A stretch of DNA of 10,579 nt from DATJFH01 sp035495815 (GTDB lineage Bacteria; Acidobacteriota; Terriglobia; Bryobacterales; Bryobacteraceae): the NCBI GenBank assembly GCA_035495815.1, contig DATJFH010000015.1, positions 1-10,579 on the forward strand. The letters run 5' to 3'. The notes under the pieces are model-generated. The model did no database searches. It had not been told where the DNA came from and saw only the letters and a program-made list of their open reading frames with translations. Numbering within the stretch: the stretch's first letter is position 1; each line of letters begins with the position of its first letter. The position numbers and the translations under genes are program-made. Below are positions 6,554 through 10,579 of this stretch, piece by piece.

Positions 6554-8854
6554 CTATCGGCTCTTTACCCAGATCGGGCTCGCCCAGGCCATATTCTTAT
6601 CCGCCTGGATGATGCGGACGTAATAATACGAGTCTTGACCTTTGTAGGCGTCGTCGCGGAAAGTGAAGCGAGCAGTCCGGGTCTTGGGATTCGCAGTGTA
6701 GACAATTTTGCTGTTCTTGATGATATCGATCTGGTCGACGGGCCCGGTTCCTTCCACCGAAACCGCCAACTCGGGCGTACCCGCGGAGACGAACTCTTCT
6801 CCCATCACATGGCCCTGGATCGAGAAATCGAGCAGGATTTTGTCGGTGGCTGCGTATGTCCGCCGGGCTCGCAGGCCTTCGAAGATCGATTCGCGATCGT
6901 TGCTTTTCGTATAGACCGCGGCGAAAGACATGTGTGTCGAGCGGTGGTCCGAACTGGCGATGAAGCCGAGTTTGATCTTGCGCTCGAGAGCGTTCCAGAT
7001 GAAGTTCTTGCTGTCCTTCTCGTACACCACGCGTCCGGCGGGATCGGGCGCGCCGTTGTACTCATAGGTGCTGCGGAGCCCCTGGTAAATTTCCACCACG
7101 CGCTCGATATCCGGATCGTTGTAATCCCAGCTCACCTGCTTGTTCTGCCAGGCGGTAGTGTGCGGAATAGAGATTGCCTTCTTGCCGCGCAGCGCGGCCC
7201 ATAGGCCGTCCGGACTCACGCCCGTATCGCCGAGATCGTAGGAGCCCGGCACCACTGTATAGTCGCGGTTGAGGTTGACGATATTGCGGTGCCCCCATGG
7301 AGAGTACTGGCTGCGCTCATAGGCGTGCAGAGGGGTAAACAGGCCCGGCGTATAAAGCAGATCCGCGATCTGCTGCAGCCGGTACTGGTTATAACGACGC
7401 GGCAGGTATCGGGAGTGGTCGGTGATGCCGATGAAGTTCAAGCCCGCCGCATCCACTGCATAGCGCATGGTGTCCAGCAGGGAGCCGTCGACGATGCCGC
7501 CGTCCTCGGAGATATCCGTGTGACGATGCAGATCGCCCCAGACCAGTTGATATCCGTTCAGCCGATGCGGAGCGGGCGCCGCGGGAGCGGACTTGGCGGA
7601 ACTCGCGCCCGCGGCGGAGAGCGCCGGAACCAGGTCCGCGCTGGTGGCCGGCCCGGATTCATATGTCCGAGCGTAAATGGTATTGTGCGCCGAGCCCGCC
7701 GGATATACGGCGACAATCCTGCCGGCGTCGTGCGCGGTCACTACGCGCTGGTCGATGCGGCCCTCGCTGTAGAGCAGCATCTCCGGCTTGCTCCATCCGG
7801 ACTCAGTCCAAGCCGTGGATCCCACCGCCAGCCAGTTTACGTTCATCGGCTGGCGGAAGAAAAGGCGCAGACGGTTGTCCGCCCCGAAGGCGATCGTCGG
7901 AGCCTGGAATCCCTTCTCGCCGCCGAGTTTGCGCAGCGCGGCTTCGGCTTCGGTCGCGCGATACAGCTTGCCGTCCTTGAGGCAGGCGATCCCGATGTCA
8001 CGGCTGGCGCGCAGGCCCCCGTTAGCGGAGTCCCCGGCCCACTGCTCCGGACCCGCCTCCCAGGAGATCCACAAGCGCCCGTTGGCATCGACCGCCACGC
8101 CGGCGTGATTCTCCAGCTTCGGCGACGCCGCCACCGGTGTCTCCGCGCCAAAGACTCCGTCCTTCATCGTACGCAGAAACACGTCGTAATCGCCGCGATA
8201 GCTGTCCCAGGCCACATGGAAAAGGCCGCCGGGCGCGGCTGCGACGACCGGCTCCCAATCGCTGGCGGGATTATCGGTGACAAATCCCTCCTTGCCCCAG
8301 GATCCCTTGTGATAACGGTACAGAATATCCAGGTTCTTCTTGCGCACTCCCTGCCAGACCAGCAGGATCCCGTCTTTCGAAGAGGCGAGCTGCGGCGCCA
8401 GATCCGTACCGGCGTCAGTTGTCCAACGCTCGGTCTTCGACCACTTGTTGTCACGCAATACGCGCCCGTAGATGTCCCAGTTGCCCCGGACCTGCGCCGG
8501 CCAGGCGACCCAGACCGCGCCGGCTGCGTCTACCGTGATGGCGGGCTTGTGGTAGTCGCCCGGCGCTTCACTCACGGCGACCGCCTCGCGCCACTTGCCG
8601 CCTTCCATGGACCGGGCGTAAACCTGGCTGGTCAGTTCGGTTTCCGAGAACGAGACCCAGGCCACCCACACCCGGCCGCCGCCGGATGCCACCGCCGGAT
8701 GGTCGTCCTCCCGGACTCCGGTGGTCACCGGCATGATCTGCTTGAGCGCCGCATCGCGGGCGGGATCGGGCCTCGGGCTGGGACCCGGATTGGGGCGCTG
8801 CGCAAATGCGCCGAAAGCGAGCAGGATCAGCAGCGCAGAGTAGGTCCGCATCAT
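6554..8854 (-). CDS. Secreted protein with N-terminal beta-propeller and C-terminal PHP/DUF3604 domain
   Basis: A 766-residue protein from the ATG at 8854 (a second ATG follows immediately at 8851; a longer upstream frame is read-through of the DUF1080 gene). Residues 3-18 form a signal peptide ending FGAFAQ. Residues 45-400 are sialidase/propeller-like blades with repeated patterns such as VWVAWVSF, VWVAWPAQ, LFHVAWDSYRGDYDVFLR and LWISWEAG. An Ala/Ser/Pro linker (401-430) leads to a PHP-type metallo-hydrolase domain of the DUF3604 kind: WGDLHRHT (439-446; Asp441, His443, His445), ITDHS (Asp479, His480), HAYERS (His510, Glu513), His522, IPHT (His565) and SSDH (Asp636, His637). The full set of His/Asp ligands argues for a working two- or three-metal centre, probably a phosphoesterase or other hydrolase, but the substrate is not known. 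A beta-rich C-terminal domain follows (about 675-766). It is the second gene of an operon, overlapping DUF1080 by four bases (ATGA). Confidence 0.88.
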   Translation of the reverse strand: MMRTYSALLILLAFGAFAQRPNPGPSPRPDPARDAALKQIMPVTTGVREDDHPAVASGGGRVWVAWVSFSETELTSQVYARSMEGGKWREAVAVSEAPGDYHKPAITVDAAGAVWVAWPAQVRGNWDIYGRVLRDNKWSKTERWTTDAGTDLAPQLASSKDGILLVWQGVRKKNLDILYRYHKGSWGKEGFVTDNPASDWEPVVAAAPGGLFHVAWDSYRGDYDVFLRTMKDGVFGAETPVAASPKLENHAGVAVDANGRLWISWEAGPEQWAGDSANGGLRASRDIGIACLKDGKLYRATEAEAALRKLGGEKGFQAPTIAFGADNRLRLFFRQPMNVNWLAVGSTAWTESGWSKPEMLLYSEGRIDQRVVTAHDAGRIVAVYPAGSAHNTIYARTYESGPATSADLVPALSAAGASSAKSAPAAPAPHRLNGYQLVWGDLHRHTDISEDGGIVDGSLLDTMRYAVDAAGLNFIGITDHSRYLPRRYNQYRLQQIADLLYTPGLFTPLHAYERSQYSPWGHRNIVNLNRDYTVVPGSYDLGDTGVSPDGLWAALRGKKAISIPHTTAWQNKQVSWDYNDPDIERVVEIYQGLRSTYEYNGAPDPAGRVVYEKDSKNFIWNALERKIKLGFIASSDHRSTHMSFAAVYTKSNDRESIFEGLRARRTYAATDKILLDFSIQGHVMGEEFVSAGTPELAVSVEGTGPVDQIDIIKNSKIVYTANPKTRTARFTFRDDAYKGQDSYYYVRIIQADKNMAWASPIWVKSR

Positions 8855-9765
8855 TTCACCAGGGGAGTCACTACCAGAGCGCGAAACTCGACGTTCCGAT
8901 GGTCGCCCTGCACCGTTATCGGACCGGGCTCGGCCTCGTTCCAGTTGTTCGCCATGGCGGTGAGCCCTTCCACTTCTCCCTTGTCGATGATCTTTTTCCC
9001 ATTGAGGGTGATGGTCACCTGGCGGCCGACCAGCCGTATGTCCATCGTCTGCCATTCGCCCGGGGGGCGGCTGGCGTTCACTGAAGGCAGGATACGGCTG
9101 TACAGGGCGCCGTTTCCATGGGTATTGGGCGGCTTCCCGAAGTCATCGAGGATCTGTACCTCGTAGCGGCCCCGCAGCCCGATGCCGCTGTTCGTATTCG
9201 GGCTGACGCGGAACTCGGCGTGCAACTCGAAATTCCAGAATTTCTTGTCCGAGATCAGGTTATTGGCGGCCGGCGTGTTGCTCAGGATTCCGTCCTTGAC
9301 GGTCCAGTTGAGCGGCTTGCCGGGGACCATGGCCTGCCATCCGTCGAGGCTCTTTCCGTCGAACAACGGCACAGGCTTGCCTTTTTTCCAGGAGCCGTCA
9401 TCCTTATCGGAAAGGGTGGGCGCCCGGTGGCCGATCCACTTCAGCTTTTGGGCTCCGGATTCGAAATCGCCCTGGAGCTTTTCGCCTTGGAGCCGGGCGT
9501 GATAGACCTGGTGGTCCTTGCCGCGATTCCAGCGGAACGTCAGGACACCGCCGCTGATCGACATCTCCGGTATGTCGTTGATGTTGCCGCCGGGAAAGCC
9601 CACGAAGCGCCCCTTGAGATCCTTCGTGCCGGCGCCGTTGACTTCGAGCCACCAGGCGCGATTGCGCGGTTCGTTGATGACCTGGATATCCCACCGGCCG
9701 TTGAACTGGCCGTCGCCGGCGAAGGTGGAGGAGGCGAAGAGCAGGAGGAATAGAAGATTGCGCAT
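8851..9765 (-). CDS. Secreted DUF1080 (3-keto-disaccharide hydrolase family) protein
   Basis: A 304-residue protein starting at the ATG at 9765, where AGGA lies five bases upstream and a signal peptide begins (MRNLLFLLLFASSTFAG, cleavage near 17). The C-terminal two-thirds (about 128-301) is a canonical DUF1080 domain: PVPLFDGKSLDGWQ (131-144), the ISDKKFWNFELHAEFR strand (171-186), NSGIGLRGRYEVQILDD (192-208), NGALYSRILPS (218-228), GEWQTMDIRLVGRQVTITLNG (236-256) and the closing VEFRALVVTPL. This is a concanavalin/LamG-like sandwich; characterised members cleave 3-keto-glycosides or bind carbohydrate. Residues 20-125 are a separate beta-rich module (GRWDIQV, LKGRFVGFPGGNINDIP, LQGDFESG) of a kind often found before DUF1080 in acidobacteria and planctomycetes. 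It probably acts in the periplasm or outside on glycans. It is the first gene of a - strand operon with the propeller/PHP gene. A reading frame extending to 9894 has no protein-like support. Confidence 0.92.
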   Translation of the reverse strand: MRNLLFLLLFASSTFAGDGQFNGRWDIQVINEPRNRAWWLEVNGAGTKDLKGRFVGFPGGNINDIPEMSISGGVLTFRWNRGKDHQVYHARLQGEKLQGDFESGAQKLKWIGHRAPTLSDKDDGSWKKGKPVPLFDGKSLDGWQAMVPGKPLNWTVKDGILSNTPAANNLISDKKFWNFELHAEFRVSPNTNSGIGLRGRYEVQILDDFGKPPNTHGNGALYSRILPSVNASRPPGEWQTMDIRLVGRQVTITLNGKKIIDKGEVEGLTAMANNWNEAEPGPITVQGDHRNVEFRALVVTPLVK

Positions 9766-9768
9766 TGA

Positions 9769-9774
9769 TTTCCT
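9769..9774 (-). promoter_or_regulatory. Ribosome binding site of the DUF1080 gene
   Basis: On the - strand this reads AGGAAA, with AGGA five to eight bases ahead of the ATG at 9765. With the signal peptide that follows it fixes the start codon and excludes the in-frame TTG at 9894. Confidence 0.6.
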
Positions 9775-9809
9775 GCTCAATGTATCACAGGGCGGGTCAG
9801 GCCGAATGC

Positions 9810-9837
9810 GCAGTTTTTCTTTTGCAGTTTTTCTTTC
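9810..9837. repeat. Tandem duplicate of a 14-bp T-rich unit upstream of the DUF1080 operon
   Basis: Two adjacent 14-bp units, GCAGTTTTTCTTTT (9810-9823) and GCAGTTTTTCTTTC (9824-9837), differ in the last base only. On the - strand they give two phased A-rich tracts about 50-70 bases ahead of the DUF1080 start. They could be an upstream promoter element or bent DNA, or a slippage duplication. A weak -10-like GATACA (about 9784-9789 on the - strand) lies between them and the gene, without a good -35. The rest of the 167-bp gap 9766-9932 shows nothing I can name. Confidence 0.4.
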
Positions 9838-9932
9838 AGTCGGCAAAAGATCGGCGACCCGGGCTTGGAAGTCTCCAGTCCAGTCCCATCGCAAATAGGC
9901 TTGGCCCCACCCTGGTCATCTGAGCCCAACGA

Positions 9933-10579
9933 CTACACCTGTGGAAACCGCGATTGGTACAAATGACATATCCTGCTTACAAGAGAGTCGTAATGGTGGA
10001 TGTCACGCTCGCTCGGGGCGGGCGCATTCTTGATCAACGTTACCGGAAGCCCATCGTTAGAGCAATCAATCCCGATGATTGCGAGGCCGTCAAACCCTGG
10101 TTCGGTTGAATTGGCTCGCCTTGGCAGACCGTTCACAGTAGCGATGATTCTTTCAGCATCGGCGGGCTGTTTGTGTTTGCTGATTATGGGCGGTGCTCAG
10201 ACAGATCCGTCTTATTCGAATCTGGGCTGATGAAGTGGGTGGCGAAATTTACGAGAACCAGGCCAGCGGCAATTGCAACGCCCGTATCGCCATGCACGAT
10301 CTGATGACTCGAGTTTAGCTCATCAAAGAGACGTGGGCAGGCCTTGACATGGGAAGTCATCGCGGCTTTCGCTTCGAGCGCGATCAGCACATTGCCAGCC
10401 AGCGCCTCACGAATTGCGGGAAGATTACGAAGCCGGCGCTGTTCCGCCGCTGTAAGCACGATCTTGTACTGATCTCCAACTGAGGAAAATGTCCGCGCCT
10501 TGAGGTCAGCGCCGGAACTCGACGGGTAACGGCAAACCACAAGATCGAGGTCCTTTTTCTTATTTAGCCGGAAATCGCG
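9933..10579 (-). pseudogene. Frameshifted PD-(D/E)XK nuclease-like gene (5' end outside window)
   Basis: The gene enters from the right edge on the - strand: the frame is open from 10579 without needing the GTG at 10540, and stops at TAA (10186-10184). The downstream stretch 10183-9933, in the -1 frame, is equally protein-like (KHKQPADAERIIATV, GFDGLAIIGIDC, NDGLPVTLI, APAPSERDIHHYDSL) and ends at TAG (9935-9933). Adding one C to the CCC run at 10188-10190 joins them as ...SEHRP-IISKHKQ..., giving 215 residues in the window. Numbering from the edge, Asp10/Asp12 sit in a DLDLV strand and Glu69-Ala-Lys71 in the strand VLIALEAKA, the arrangement of PD-(D/E)XK nucleases; RLFDELNSSHQIVHG (83-97) follows. 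From memory, proteins with this EAK...DELNSSH pattern occur in phage and mobile regions, but I cannot name the family. Its codons end in A/T more than those of neighbouring genes, suggesting transfer. Nuclease assignment is an inference; the frameshift is directly seen. Confidence 0.65.
10184..10190 (-). other. Frameshift site (C-run one base short, then in-frame TAA)
   Basis: On the - strand the sequence reads CAC-CGC-CCA-TAA. The CCC run at 10190-10188 is one base short of what is needed to continue into the downstream frame (CGC-CCC-ATA-ATC). It is not a canonical X-XXY-YYZ slippery heptamer, so programmed -1 frameshifting is unlikely; a mutation or a sequencing/assembly indel is more likely. 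Confidence 0.65.

Noticed and set aside
7289..9166. Long + strand open frame of 625 codons opposite the propeller/PHP and DUF1080 genes
   Set aside because: It is antisense to two well-supported genes, its translation is low-complexity Arg/Ala/Gly-rich without domain patterns, and long antisense frames are common in GC-rich DNA.
9766..9894. 43-residue N-terminal extension of the DUF1080 protein from a TTG
   Set aside because: It would place charged, non-conserved residues before a good signal peptide, and AGGA precedes the ATG at 9765. I considered whether it was a gene remnant but saw no recognisable family.
10184..10190. Programmed -1 ribosomal frameshift in the nuclease-like gene
   Set aside because: No canonical slippery heptamer and no obvious downstream pseudoknot; a simple indel in a C run explains the break.
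10000..10230. 76-codon + strand frame with a hydrophobic C-terminal part, resembling a small membrane protein
   Set aside because: It is opposite the better-supported nuclease-like gene in both of that gene's frames and lacks a convincing ribosome binding site.

Overview
The window is GC-rich and densely packed, with small gaps and several start/stop overlaps. The gene families are typical of Acidobacteriota: secreted DUF1080 and DUF3604 proteins, secreted PQQ-like propellers, a Gfo/Idh/MocA oxidoreductase and a YtcJ-like secreted amidohydrolase. A Solibacter/Bryobacter-like soil acidobacterium is the best guess, but this is inferred from gene content and base composition, not from a marker gene.

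Left block (1-3824, + strand): the 3' part of a PAS-containing hybrid histidine kinase with a C-terminal receiver domain, a Gfo/Idh/MocA-type NAD(P)-dependent oxidoreductase, and an exported PQQ-like beta-propeller protein. Each gene overlaps the next (17 bp, then 10 bp), so they are probably co-translated.

Middle block (3834-6551): a VOC/PhnB-like glyoxalase-fold protein on the - strand ends 9 bp from the propeller gene and is divergent from a + strand pair. That pair is a 104-residue protein I do not recognise, joined by a TGATG stop/start to an exported metal-dependent amidohydrolase.

Right block (6554-9765, - strand): an operon transcribed right to left. A secreted DUF1080 protein (3-keto-disaccharide hydrolase/LamG-like fold) comes first, then, through an ATGA overlap, a large secreted protein that joins an N-terminal beta-propeller to a C-terminal PHP/DUF3604 metallo-hydrolase-like domain. 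The amidohydrolase and the DUF3604 gene converge with only 2 bp between their stop codons.

Right edge (9933-10579, - strand): a gene that enters the window from the right and differs in codon use from the rest. It carries an E-A-K motif and a D-L-D-L-V strand like those of PD-(D/E)XK nucleases. A single-base deficit in a C run (10188-10190) splits it into two frames; adding one C restores a continuous 215-residue reading frame. It is either a real pseudogene or a sequencing indel, and is the most interesting item here. No tRNA, rRNA, CRISPR array, insertion sequence or convincing riboswitch was seen, and no gene-free stretch exceeds 300 bases.
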